Shown: positions 42,717 through 53,661 of the stretch, piece after piece
Layout: every line of letters starts with the position of its first letter
Numbering within the stretch: position 1 is the stretch's first letter
NCBI GenBank assembly: GCA_002099365.1
Contig: MSED01000003.1
Span: 2,790,001-2,854,000, forward strand
DNA length: 64,000 nt
Source: Phialophora verrucosa
Taxonomy: Eukaryota; Ascomycota; Eurotiomycetes; Chaetothyriales; Herpotrichiellaceae
Reading direction: 5' to 3'
Notes under the pieces: generated by a model
Databases searched by the model: none
What the model was told of the DNA's origin: nothing
What the model saw: the letters and a program-made list of their open reading frames with translations, nothing else
Made by a program: the position numbers and the translations under genes

Positions 42717-43431
42717 TCAACCAGGGTGGCCACCGCGTGAGGTGGTCTTGCTGCATGCGAGGTTAGAGCGGGTGGGGAGACAGGGGTTGTCTTCTCGATC
42801 ACACCTGATTTGACCTGCCACCCTGCCAGCACGGAGTACGGGGAACTTGAATTCCTCCCGCCTCGCGCTCGAGGATCGCCCAACAGAGACGAAATGTACG
42901 AAACCAAAGCAGATCGGACGGGCTCTTCCACCGAGGCCGCAGGAGCTAAACAATAGAGGCGCATCAGCTCTTTCAAGGCCGATGACACCTACGAAACAGG
43001 CGGCCCAAGCTCTTTCACAACCTACAACACCCTGGAGCAGCAGCTCGAGGTTCACCCCAGCCTTGCGCCAGAATCTGAACCCGACCTCGCCTGATGCCAA
43101 GCAGCTGCGGAAAAGACAGCCTGCCGGGAACAGTGGCTGAGGCCCATGACGGTCCAGGCCATGTATCATGCAGCCTGAAGCAGATTCGGTCAAACGGACC
43201 GATCGAGACTTTCGGCTGCATATGCCATACTGTGGTATGTGCAGCCAGGGGTCGCGGTTCGAATCGCTTTCTGAGATGTCAGATGCAGGTGCAGGCGGAG
43301 ATGCAGATGCCTCACGGTCTATGATTTCACCCTCTAACCCGCTAGGGTCTGAGCGATCTAACATCTGCAAGCCACAAACAGTCATTCATCACTGGAATTA
43401 CTTGTTGAGCGGCGGGGAGCTGCTACTATAG
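42717..43431. other. Possible gene fragment, strand uncertain
   Basis: On the plus strand, 42829..43140 reads in Ser/Pro/Thr/Gln-rich style (SRPMTPTKQAAQALSQPTTP, then SSSRFTPALRQNLNPTSPDA) and stops at 43140. A second frame with an ATG at 43168 runs to 43431 (SDAGAGGDADASRS...). The first part lacks a start but follows an acceptor-like sequence (CCACCCTGCCAG). The same DNA is open on the minus strand for 222 codons from an ATG at 43385, with a cysteine- and glycine-rich product. The plus-strand product looks more protein-like. A gene remnant is possible. Confidence 0.22.
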
Positions 43432-45129
43432 GTATGCATGGCACCATGACGTTCGTCGGATTTCGATATCGGTGTGAATGCGCAGCGTGATCTGGAGCTT
43501 TTCCTTGATGAGAACATGTGCCAGATGGGGAATACAGTACGTTGATGAGCTTTATCGGGTTGCCGCACGCTCACCGTGTGGCAATGTACGTGTAAGTACG
43601 CGGCTGACCACTGTTCTCATAGCGTCCGTGGAATCGGATCGGTGGAGGGCGACGTCCCACGTCACGATGCGAATTGTAACTCCCCTGCTTGCTTTCATGC
43701 AGCCTATATCACAATGTTTTCCCCCTTCGGCGAGCGTCGGATGAACCGACTGCCCGATCCGGACGGCAGGGTGTCCCAATCCATCCATCGAAACATGATT
43801 GCGGATACACACAATCAACGTGGCTGCAAAGGGTTCACCACGTGGCTTTCCTCGAACCGCTCGTTGACATTGTGGCCCTCGGGGGCGAGCGTGAACGGCA
43901 CAACATCCGATCGATCCCTTCGTTGCATGGAGGAGGGATCGATGCATCAATCGAGGGCAACCGTGCCCACACTGTCTAGACTCGCGCGGCTGAGACTTGC
44001 CGTCCTCGTCCTCGTTAGACGATCGATCTCCCGTCACTTTGGTCGATCGCTCAATCCCATGTGTTCGACATTCACGGTCGGCCGGTCGACACTCTTGAAC
44101 CCAATTCCACGTGTTTGACGTCAAGAGTTGTTCGGCTTGAGATCAAGGATACCAGCCAAATTCCCACTCCCATCCCCATCCCAATCCCAACCGCGTCCGA
44201 AAAGCACAACTCGCTTCGCTTTAGTCTTGCGTAGGTGGCAACCACAGTGGACTCGATTGGAATCCTGCGGGTGCCGTGAAGAGACATCTTGTACCTCGCG
44301 ATCGAGCTAAATCCCTTGCTCGTAATTCGTTCCACTCCTGGTGATTAATTTCCACCCGTATCGGGAAGTCGTAGCATGTTCCAACATCCGCCTACGCAGA
44401 GCGAAGCCATAAGTAGTCTAATTCCTATCGCCCTCGGCTTTCCGCTGGATCGGTGCATCGTCGGGCTCCATGGAGGTGGACGAGCGATCTGACAAGCGAA
44501 GCTCGACCGAGCAACATGTCTTCCGAAGATCCCAGGCCGAGACGAGACGATTGGCACGCCTTCGACATCTAGGTAGGTATGTACATAAGTATGTACTCGT
44601 ACACGCAGTATTGGGTCCTGATTTGTCTTCATCACCACTGCCACCTTATGTACTCGTCCTTGTTCTCGTGCTTACAGCTAGCCGTGTTGGCACAAACCAT
44701 GGTATATCTTATAGCTTGGCAGCTAATGTCCCGCCCTCTGTGCTAGCAAGAATTAGGCAATTACCCGTTTCAAGGATCAATCATGTCGATCACATGCCAA
44801 GTGACTCGCACATGTCCATGCAATCGAGCTGACTTCGTCGCAGATACCTCGTACATGCAAAAAGGCTCTGTCGCGACGGGGAATCGAGATGTTATACGCT
44901 TGCGTAGAATGTGGTACATAGTAAGTAGTAAGGCGGGCGGGATTTTTCCTATCATCATCACATCATCACATCGTCACACGCCCGGATATACCTACCTACC
45001 TATCTCCCTTAGATGCAGCGGACCGGCAGTAAAATCATGCATATAACATCCATATAACATCCGCAACGTCTCAAATAACCCCAAGACTGACTCCGTCGTC
45101 GACTTTGCGTCCCCACAAAATCATCCTCA

Positions 45130-47189
45130 TCACAAGGGAGAGGGACTGAAAGCGAACGACCTGCTCAAGGTCCCCTCCATGATCATTGCGTCGTAGACGT
45201 AGTTCTCCGAGAACAATTCCTTCACGTCGGTGAATTGTGCGTACCCGAGCCGCCTGGCCAGGATTCCAAAACGCATGGAGAACCATCGCCGCGCTGTTGT
45301 TGGCGCTGTGCCACAGCTGCTGCTGCTGCTGCCGCCGCCACCGTCGTCGTCCACACGCTGGGACAAGTTCGATTCCTTCTGATCCCAAAAGCCAGCCGCC
45401 GTGGCCGTCTTGGCCAACCCGGGGATCAGATTGTGGGGCAGTTGCCTGGACATGTCCTCTTCGAAGCACGCGCCAATTGCCATGATCCATAATAAATCTC
45501 GTGCTTGGGCCTGCGCAGGCTCATCTCCATGAGCACCTGCCGGCGCATTCAGGCTCGATTCGCCTGGGGGTTTGAGGAGGACTGTCCCGTGTTCTCCCGC
45601 GCACCCGAGGAGCAGGGAATCGAGGATCTTGCTCCGTTCTAGCATGTCTGCGTATTGTGTGGGCGCAGAGTATGTGGGCTGTCTGACGGGGTGGGTCTCC
45701 AGACTGAGGTAGATGAAGAGCTGTGCCGCAAGACACATACACGACTCCAGAGATGTCCGCGCGTAGGCATCCACGGATTGGGAGTGAGAGACTTGATGGT
45801 TGGAGTTGTTCGGTGACTCGAGACATTCTGCTGATTCTTCAGGTTCTGATCGGATCCTTGGTGGATGAAGGGAGTTCCAGAGCCGTATCTTCAAGGCCAT
45901 TCTGCGCAGGTACGTCCATCGAAAGACCGGCCTCAGGTGATCCTCATCTGACCATGTGCCACGCCGTTTCACGTCTTCAACGGCGGCCAATTCCCGCAGA
46001 CCGGTCAGAATGTCCGTCAAGGTATTAGAAGTGCCGACCAAGGGCTTGTCGGACGAACCCACTTTGACCGACAGCGAGGGCGCATCGTCGCTGATTTGGC
46101 CCTGCCATGGCCCGGGATCCCATGCTGCAGGATCGATCTCGGTAGGTATGCCTGTTACGATGGCAGATTTGGCGAAGAAGGTGACAAACAGTTCTCTGTA
46201 GACCAAAGGAAGTCGGTGTATGCCTCCGAGTAACTGTATCAAGCGCAAGAGCGCACTGCGATGCTGTATACTCCTGTCACCGCCAAGTCGAATGGATTCC
46301 GAGTACTCGGCGCTCGCGAGGGGCCAGATCGTTTGTATGATGAGCATCAGCTGCTCGTCCGAGTTGTCCAATGTGTCGATCAAGTCTCGCAGGAACTTGA
46401 AGCACTTCAACGAATACTTCATGGATTTTTGTCGATGGGATGCCGCCATCTCAGGCTGCGCGATCGCCATAAGATTGTACACGTAGGAGAGGAGTCCGCT
46501 CATGGGAGCTGGGTGGGTGAAATACCTTCTGTAGAGCATTAGATGAGCGTTGTACAGGCTGCCTCCTTCACGACAAGCGCTGAACTCGTCAGGCCAGTTG
46601 ATGGCAAATGTAAATGATTTGATATAGTTCATGACGTTGTGGTCGTCGGCTGTGATTGTCAGTGGCGTGGAGTCGAAGGGGTCGCACACTGCGTCCGGCC
46701 GAGGCCCATCCACACGAAGACGTGCTGCAGCAGATGTCGGAGTCTCTGCAGAAGCATACCCTGCACATATCTGATGCCATGGTGCGCAGGACTGAACGTT
46801 GCCAGAGGCGTGGCAGACGTCCTTTGGGTTTTCTTCCAGAGGTGTGCCACAGAAGCAGCAGTAGCGCAGGCTCTGGCCTAACGCCTGCGTCGGATCCTGC
46901 ACGAGGTGTCTGTTAAGAAACGTCCATACCACAGGGTTGATGGTTCTGGTTCACATACTTTGGGCCGTGCCACCGGCAATGGACACCTCTCGCGGCGTGA
47001 GGAGGACGTCTCATGGCTCGACGTTGATGCCGAGTCCTCCGCGGCCTTGGGGTTCTTCCTCCTTCTGTTTGGTCGCGAGAACGAGGCTGCGCGCAAGGCT
47101 AGAGCGCGGACCTCCTGCCGTTGTCGTTTCCCCTGGAAATTGACGGGAGTCTTCGCGCTCATGAACAGCACGGGCTTGGAGGTCGCCAT
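45130..47189 (-). CDS. Fungal-specific transcription-factor-like protein (no DNA-binding domain seen)
   Basis: Seen: two exons, 47189..46959 and 46896..45130, with a 62-nt intron (GTATGT...CTCGTGCAG) containing a CTTAAC branch-like site; 665 residues. The junction keeps phase 0 (PVARPK joined to DPTQALGQSL). The N-terminus is basic (GKRQRQEVRALALRAAS, then RPNRRRKN), as in many fungal regulators whose middle and C-terminal parts resemble the Zn2Cys6-associated regulatory domain. The segment LLWIMAIGACFEEDMSRQL and the long helical region around 120-330 support this. No Zn2Cys6 cluster is present. A CCFCG/CHASG cysteine group near residue 90 is not a known finger. Function is not assigned; nuclear regulation is an inference. 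The second exon alone reads 600 codons but lacks an ATG-based start that makes sense. Confidence 0.65.
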
Positions 47190-48417
47190 ACGTGCGGTGG
47201 CAGCAATGAGCTTCCCATTGAAGTCCTCGGGGGGCCCTCATGTAAAGGCAGAAGAAGATGCGGCCACCATCATCTAGCCAGGCGTGTTTGTCCCCACTAT
47301 GTGGGTAACTGACGGTCAGTGTCGGACCATCATGGGGCTAGCGACGGCGAAATCCCTGCTGCTCGCCCCCACCGCCGCTGCTGATGATCAAAGAACTTAG
47401 TCAGCTAGGGCGGCGTCATGCACCCTGTCGGAGAAAATCGTCCTTCCTGAACAGTAAATGCTTGACTTGGCACCGTGAAGCGGAGCCGCTCACAGGGAAG
47501 ACACAATAGTGTACAAGCACTGAAGTAGCGATGGAGGCCAGAATAAAGCGGCAAGAGTCTGCACCAGCTGGATGGGCGGCTTACGAACATATCTATCGTA
47601 CGCTGACTTTGCGAGCGGCACAGTCTGTCATCTGGTCGCAGCAGCCCCATGGCCGGGGTTGCTCCAGGCCAACAAGCCTACATTAGCAGAGTTCATGCAG
47701 ACATCCACAGAGGTATCTCCTCCCATACGTTGTAAATAGCTGTGGAGCAGCGGATCCCCCGTCCTCTTTCGTCCCTCTTCCGTACTGTGTATACTTCTTG
47801 CGAGCAGCAGCGCGGCGTGTCGCCAGGCGAGGTGTACATAGGGAGGCTGACAGTCTGTCTTCTTAAAGCCGTAGAACAGCTTGAACTAACCTGCATTTCT
47901 GGCAAAGGCTCCACATAGCTACGCCCGTCGTTTTAAATAGTTGGCATAAGGTTCACAAGGCACTTGTGCTGTCTGGTGTCTTCCGCTCATAGGTCAAATT
48001 TCATCAATCTCGTGATGGAGGAGCTTATTTCCAAATGTTCCCGGGACGACTCGCCGGCCGTCTGCAGGGGCGAGGCAATCCTCCATCTTCCAAGCGGCTC
48101 AAGATGTGTGCAATCGCAGAATACATTGATAGAACCAACGTTAATGCAGCGCCTGGCCCCCTTCACTTCGTAGTGCCCTCAGTCATCACGCTGGAAGGCC
48201 CCGTCTGTATGTTCAAACACATCGGTCATCAAGCCTGTTGATCTTCTGTGGTGTGGCCTAGTCAAGTTTTGGAAATCAATCATCCACCTAGAGCCTGTCC
48301 TGCCAGCGCCATCGCAAATAGTTCCAACTAGTAGATTAACCACCAACCAGAAAGCGTGCTCCTCCACTTGATACCATCCATCATCCTTGAGTTCCCATCG
48401 CAAGGCGCGGTTGTCCC
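47190..48417. other. Intergenic region, 1.2 kb
   Basis: Between a gene reading left (start at 47189) and the 3' end of the next minus-strand gene (stop at 48418). No supported coding sequence. It should contain the promoter of the regulator-like gene and the 3' UTR of the 728-residue gene. Confidence 0.45.
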
Positions 48418-50604
48418 TCAAGTGAAAGGGTCATCTTTGGGTCGTAAGTCCGGAATCTGACTTGAAAAGTGAGAGGGGTGAAAGGTATTGAATCCTGCTA
48501 ATCGCTCCCCTATGCTCATCCCGTTGTAGCCATGACTTGGCATCGTCGCGAAGGCACTCGTGTTGATGAAAGGATCGCTCAAACTTGGCACATGTCGAGG
48601 GTTTTTTGCTCGATAGCTTCGCTTATTGGGATCCAGTTCAAATGGACTGCCGAGACGTTTCTGAGCCGGGTCAGCCTCTGGTGGGGCAAGACCAGCGGAT
48701 CTACCTTGAACACCGGAGTTCGCCAGCGCAGTAAAAGAGGTGGGCAGCGGCGGCACTGGCGGAATGCCGTCACCATCTGGGGTTTGAGTGATCGGTGGAG
48801 TGAAGAGACGTTCGATGTGCTCTCGATTGTTCATAGCTCCCAACGTTGCACCTCGATTGCGGACTCGTATTCTCCTTTGGTTCAGATCACCGGCACCAGT
48901 GAATACCAGCTCCGGTCGGATCTGAGGCTCGGGTATAAATGTTGTTGGTGTGGGAAGGCTGTTGAGCTCGGCATTCAACTTTTCAATGTTGCTTCCGCTT
49001 GGGCTAAGTTCATCTTCTAGATTGTGTTGAGCCCGTCGCTTGTTCATGTTCAGGGACAATTCCGGCTCTAGCTTAAAGGGCGATAGTAACCGTGTCCCCG
49101 TAGCGTGAACAGTCTCGAAGTGATTGTGACTGATATGGCGACGGTGCTGGCTATTCGAGTTACTTGACCCACTCCACGTGCTGTAGTTAAAAGGCGAAGC
49201 TAGACGTGGAATATTGTCGGCGACTTGTAACTTGCCAGGCTCCGAACTGATCCCCAGGCCCGCCGAGGTTGACATGGACAGACAGTCAGAGGAGGTATTG
49301 ACTGGGGTATTGAACCAATCGTCCGACGTCTGTTGATTGGGGGGTGAATCGCCTGTCACGAGCTGCGCCAGAGGTGCAGTTGCACCGCTAGCGACGAGAG
49401 AGATCCCCAATTCTCGTGTGGCATAGGTGGTAGACGCCGCGTCATGAGCAGACACCGATCGAGCAAGCCGAGACGGTGGTCGACGGGGAAACTGCTCATG
49501 GAATGGTGATGGGCTTCTGGATTCGCGCAATCGTTGATAATGGGCAGTGATGGTGAATTTCTCCTTGCATAATTGTTTCAACCGTTTTCTTGTGGCTGAT
49601 TCAGAAGGCCAAGAACCCCTTACATCGTTGTCGGTTCGCAGGAAGTCATTAGGCTCAGGTGTTCTGTCTCTAACATTGCTCCTGGTCTCAATGATGTTTC
49701 GCATTTTGTATCGTTGAATGAGTGGTTTGGACACCCTTGAGGCCTTGGGCCACGTCTCCTTGGCTCTTCTCGCGACGCGGTGGCAAACACCAGTAGGCGG
49801 AATACTGCCAGGAACGGTCTTGAACGGAGTGACTGTCGGGTCGGCCAGGTACATTTGATAGATATTGAACAGATGGTTATCCATTTCAATGCTCCATTGC
49901 ACATTGGCTTTGGACGTAAAGGTATTGATCCTCAGCTTTTTGTTCTTCCTCGACGGTGTATCGGGAATGATATTGACCTTGGTGGGAGAAAATGGGTCCA
50001 TGCATTCGTTTTCAGGACTTGTTGCGCTGCCATCGAATGACGTTGGCCGAGTGGTGAAGGTATCGTCGGAGGAGGAAAACGAGGATTCAGACGCAGAGCG
50101 ATGCATTTCCCATGCACTATTCCTATACTCGGTAGGAACAACCTTGGTTTGGGCCATGGGGGTCCGTGGCAGTTGAGAATCTCTCAAAGCCGACAGCCTG
50201 AGTCTGTCACTCGGAGTAGGATCTGTGATGCTGTGCGTGTATGACGGCCTGCTCAGATGGTGGTGGAATTCAATGGAAGGCAAAACCAAGTCCGCGTCCT
50301 CGAGCCTGTCGTCTTTGGGCGAACTGGACGGAATAGGGATGTCTGAAGCAAAGAGGGTTGCGGGTAGTGCGTTGTTGCGCGCTTGGAACTTGTCAATGCC
50401 AATGCGAGAACGGCGCAACCGACAGGTTGAGTGATGAGGTGGTGGTGGAAGCTTGAGTTCTGCGAAAGTCTGATCTGGAGTCTTCGGGTCGTCGCCGCCG
50501 CTGAGGCCTAGAGGCGCGAAGTTCCGCGGGAGCGTTATCGACATCTGAGACTTGCGCTGCGCCGATGAGGCTAGAATTGTTGGGGAAAGTTCTCGGTCGG
50601 CCAT
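48418..50604 (-). CDS. Conserved-looking nuclear-type protein with Myb/SANT-like segment
   Basis: Seen: single exon, 728 residues from the ATG at 50604. Most of the protein is Ser/Pro/Thr-rich and probably disordered. Two ordered patches stand out: residues 235-302 (VQWSIEMDNHLFNIYQMYL, then GVCHRVARRAKETW and a basic IQRYKMR) and 330-362 (GSWPSESATRKRLKQLCKEKF). The tryptophan spacing and basic helices recall Myb/SANT or homeodomain-like DNA-binding folds, but I cannot name the family. Many SP and TP sites (SPENE, PFSPTK, DTPSRK) suggest proline-directed phosphorylation. I infer a nuclear role. The protein has been read through to a natural stop at 48418 and shows no break. Confidence 0.7.
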   Translation of the reverse strand: MADRELSPTILASSAQRKSQMSITLPRNFAPLGLSGGDDPKTPDQTFAELKLPPPPHHSTCRLRRSRIGIDKFQARNNALPATLFASDIPIPSSSPKDDRLEDADLVLPSIEFHHHLSRPSYTHSITDPTPSDRLRLSALRDSQLPRTPMAQTKVVPTEYRNSAWEMHRSASESSFSSSDDTFTTRPTSFDGSATSPENECMDPFSPTKVNIIPDTPSRKNKKLRINTFTSKANVQWSIEMDNHLFNIYQMYLADPTVTPFKTVPGSIPPTGVCHRVARRAKETWPKASRVSKPLIQRYKMRNIIETRSNVRDRTPEPNDFLRTDNDVRGSWPSESATRKRLKQLCKEKFTITAHYQRLRESRSPSPFHEQFPRRPPSRLARSVSAHDAASTTYATRELGISLVASGATAPLAQLVTGDSPPNQQTSDDWFNTPVNTSSDCLSMSTSAGLGISSEPGKLQVADNIPRLASPFNYSTWSGSSNSNSQHRRHISHNHFETVHATGTRLLSPFKLEPELSLNMNKRRAQHNLEDELSPSGSNIEKLNAELNSLPTPTTFIPEPQIRPELVFTGAGDLNQRRIRVRNRGATLGAMNNREHIERLFTPPITQTPDGDGIPPVPPLPTSFTALANSGVQGRSAGLAPPEADPAQKRLGSPFELDPNKRSYRAKNPRHVPSLSDPFINTSAFATMPSHGYNGMSIGERLAGFNTFHPSHFSSQIPDLRPKDDPFT

Positions 50605-53020
50605 TGCGCTGAGCGCGTTTTGCGACGACTGGTGTTGTGATTTTAAGATGGCGACGCGGGATAAACAGCAAACGCGCAGACCCGATTTCTGCAGGCTTCT
50701 GGGTATTCGAGTGTTCTACGGGAGCATGCTGCTGGAACGCGTGCGGGAAGCGGCTATGCAGCTATGCGAGCATGGTCGTCTTGCGGCCGTCCAGACGGAG
50801 AGTTGTCAACCGAGAAGCGCCACGGCGTTTGTTGTCTGAACACCCTGGCAAGCTACGAAGGAGAGGTGTGTCGTAAATCGGAGAGGTCGAAGGGGGTCGA
50901 ATGCGACAGTCGAGGCGTGTTGTGTTGGACGCGCAGGTTGTCGACGGCGGCAGATCGCAGGTGGAAAATCGTGGGAGGCCGAGTGCAGGTGAGAAAATGA
51001 CGGTGGCTGGGAAAGTCGGCAGAAATTGGGGGGAGCCAGGGTAGTCAGACTAGGGATCCAGATATGAAGCCCATGCAATAACCGTGAGAGAAGTGGCAGA
51101 ATAAGTGTAGAGAGGCAGATGGAAATGTAGTCTCTTTGCAGAGGATTTGTTTACAAAGTTGTTGACGTGATGAGGGTTCTGAGTGTTTCGGAGGGAGGAC
51201 TGGAATGTTGGAAGTGGACGGACTGGAGGTGGAAAAAGGTGGATGTAAGAAGGGCGAAGAGGAGGGACTGGCCCTGTTGGTGTGCGGGTGTCTGGTCCCA
51301 GGGTCTCACAGGCTTCTGGGCCAAGTTCCAGTGCTGTGGAGAGGCTCCGGATCACCAAGAAGGGGTGTTTGAACCGCCGACCGCGTGGCGCGCCTATCGC
51401 AGCTCACCCACAGCCTTCCAAAGATGTGATAATGTGAAGTAACAAGGCGGCTTCGCAACAAGTGAGAGCCGAAGAAGAGAAGAAGAAAAACTCAAGAGAC
51501 GCAAGCACGCCGAAAATGAAGTGGAAGTGAAGCAAGTGAGGGGAAAGGTTCAGAATTATGCCTCGACTTTCTTCATCTCCTGCGTCAGAGTTCAGCGTGC
51601 TCGCGGCTTTATTCTGCAGGCGAGGAAGCAATCATCCACGATTAAATCGACGATGGGTTTCTCCAGGGATCCTGAACCATTCGAAGACGTCGACTGATTG
51701 CATCTGATAGTGTTTGTCTTACATGCACGCTGCATCGAAGTGGATATCAGACGCCGAGATGAATCGCTCGTCGACAGCTCTTTGCTCACTGCAGTTTGGC
51801 ATCGTGACTGCTACTGCAGGAGACTGCACTTGTCCTCAAACCACCACCACTAACTCATCCTCTACTGTTCGCGAGGCCTCGATGCTGGTCTCGTGAGTGC
51901 CCGCTTCACTTTGTTCGTCTCTGCCTACTCGTAGCTGCCCAATGTACCGTAGATGCGAAGCACAGACTCGCGCGTGGTCCTTATGCTGGCCTGCTGCCAG
52001 TGTCAGAACACCACATGGGCAGCCCGCTCAGCTTGCCCAGCTCCCTTTTTTACTTTCTACGCGCTCCGCTCAGTAGCTGGCCGGTCTAGCAATGCCCTTG
52101 CTCCAGGTTCTTCGCTCCATACGTACTATGTAGAGATACATGATGTGGTCGTGTGCTTAGCTGCCGGCCCTGTCATGTCATCGACGCGTCAAGCTCCAGG
52201 TTTCACCAGACGCGAAAAGGACACGCCAGAGCGCCAACAAAGCCTGTGTGGCTCGCCCAGCAGCCAATCGGCGGTGTTGAACGGGCCTCTGACGCCACCT
52301 GCAAAGCCGAGCTCCACGCCTTCTCCGTTTCGACGACGGACCGAAACCCGCTGATGGCAAGGATCTTTCGACTTCATCAACAACAGCTCCATCGTGACAG
52401 CAAAGTCAAATCCACTGGGCCGCAAAGCTGCCTGGCATGCCACTTGATCTTTTACTGTGGCAGCCAACTCAGTTGCAGACAGTGCTATAGCATTCCGACT
52501 TCGATCCCGAAGTTGAAGGCACCCAACCTAGTGCCTGGCCGAGACGCAACTCTGCGACAACCAACAAACATGTCAATCGGGCAAACAGGTCCTCGTATAC
52601 GAAAGTGGAGTCCCTGTTCCCCAGGTTCAATTGTGACAAAGTTCGAGGGTGCGTAGGGACTCACATCAGAGCGGCACAATGGCCTTGTTCTGAGATGTGT
52701 CTCGTTGCCCTTGCTTCCGAGCAACCATCCAGATCGAATCACTCCCAGCCCGCACCTGTCAAACACACAGTACCCACATCCCTTGTGAAGTCCAACATGC
52801 AAGGAAATACGAACGGATGGATGGGTTGGGTTACACGAGCAATCAACACTGAACCTCCAGCCAAATCCGTTACGTCAGAATCTCTCTGCTCGGGTCGTGT
52901 CTTCAAGTTGTTTCTCCTTCGGCACGAGTACTCCTACCATTCCTAACGAGGCCACAGAAAGCCAAGGTATACTACGAGATGCGGGCATCGAACCTCGCTT
53001 ATCTTGAAGGACTCCGGTTC

Positions 53021-53106
53021 GTGCATAACGCGGGATTGATCTTGATGGCACTCCTGTCTGTGCATAACGCGGGATCGATCTTGATGGAACTCCTGTCCGT
53101 GCATAC
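53021..53106. repeat. 39-bp tandem repeat, two copies plus a start of a third
   Basis: GTGCATAACGCGGGAT begins at 53021 and 53060, and GTGCATAC begins at 53099, so the period is 39 bp. The two full copies differ at a few positions (GGATTG/GGATCG, GGCACTC/GGAACTC, GTCT/GTCC). It is non-coding and sits in the gene-poor gap. Confidence 0.85.
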
Positions 53107-53507
53107 TCGTGACGGGCGATCGGATCTTGAGATCCGACAAACAGTATGTACACAGCCCTCATACTCATTCCGTCTCAGCTTGGGTCTCGGTACGGAGTCC
53201 GTACCATGCCCTGCTGCGATCCCGCCGCACTTGACTCAAGCATGGGATACTATTCCCGGATACCCGTTTACATGGAAGACGACGGAGTTCGCGCAAGAAT
53301 ACCTTTGTACCTGCTGGGCTTTAATTATGCGCTTTGTACTCCCACTCGTACCCGTAACACGGTGCTGTGTAGTAGGCGAGAAGAAGCACGGACAATATGT
53401 AGCAAACATGATAGCGCACTCGGTAATGGAGCCTGATATGGCTCGTCTATGTACTATGCACTACGTACCGTACTACTGTTGTCGGCTCTGAATGCGCGAA
53501 GTCTTCG

Positions 53508-53531
53508 TCATCACGCATCACGCATCACGCA
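53508..53531. repeat. 7-bp tandem repeat (CATCACG)
   Basis: About three units of ATCACGC in direct tandem. A simple non-coding microsatellite near the 3' side of the pyroglutamyl-peptidase-like gene. Confidence 0.7.
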
Positions 53532-53661
53532 TATGTACCTCAATCCAAAGCTTGGGCCGGGGGCTCTATATGGATTCCACCAGGGCTAAAGGGGAAAAAA
53601 GCGAACGAGGATGAAGCAATGCATGCAATCGTGACGCCCCGTCATTTGGTCCAACAGCCCA

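Larger units (their letters stand above)
39575..45129. other. Gene-poor region, 5.6 kb
   Basis: The largest gap in the window. The right-hand part of the velvet transcript leader is expected near 39575-39800. No convincing gene was found. Long overlapping frames exist (39941..40531 minus without ATG; 41150..41710 minus; 42717..43385 minus with ATG), but their products are unordered and rich in Arg, Ser, Cys and Gly. A guanine run sits near 42528-42538. The right end is the 3' UTR of the next gene. Confidence 0.45.
50605..53661. other. Gene-poor region, 3.1 kb
   Basis: Starts with the leader/promoter of the 728-residue gene. One ATG-started frame on the plus strand (51953..52354, 133 codons) has an SP/TP-rich end but no recognisable domain and is not accepted as a gene. 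A 39-bp tandem repeat and a short 7-bp repeat are listed separately. Confidence 0.4.

Noticed and set aside
43240..43275. tRNA-like B box (GCGGTTCGAATCGC)
   Set aside because: No matching A box, anticodon stem or acceptor stem can be paired at the right distances.
51953..52354. 133-codon plus-strand ORF with an ATG
   Set aside because: The only ordered-looking part is an SP/TP-rich end; no domain, signal or splice context. Left as non-coding until transcripts show otherwise.
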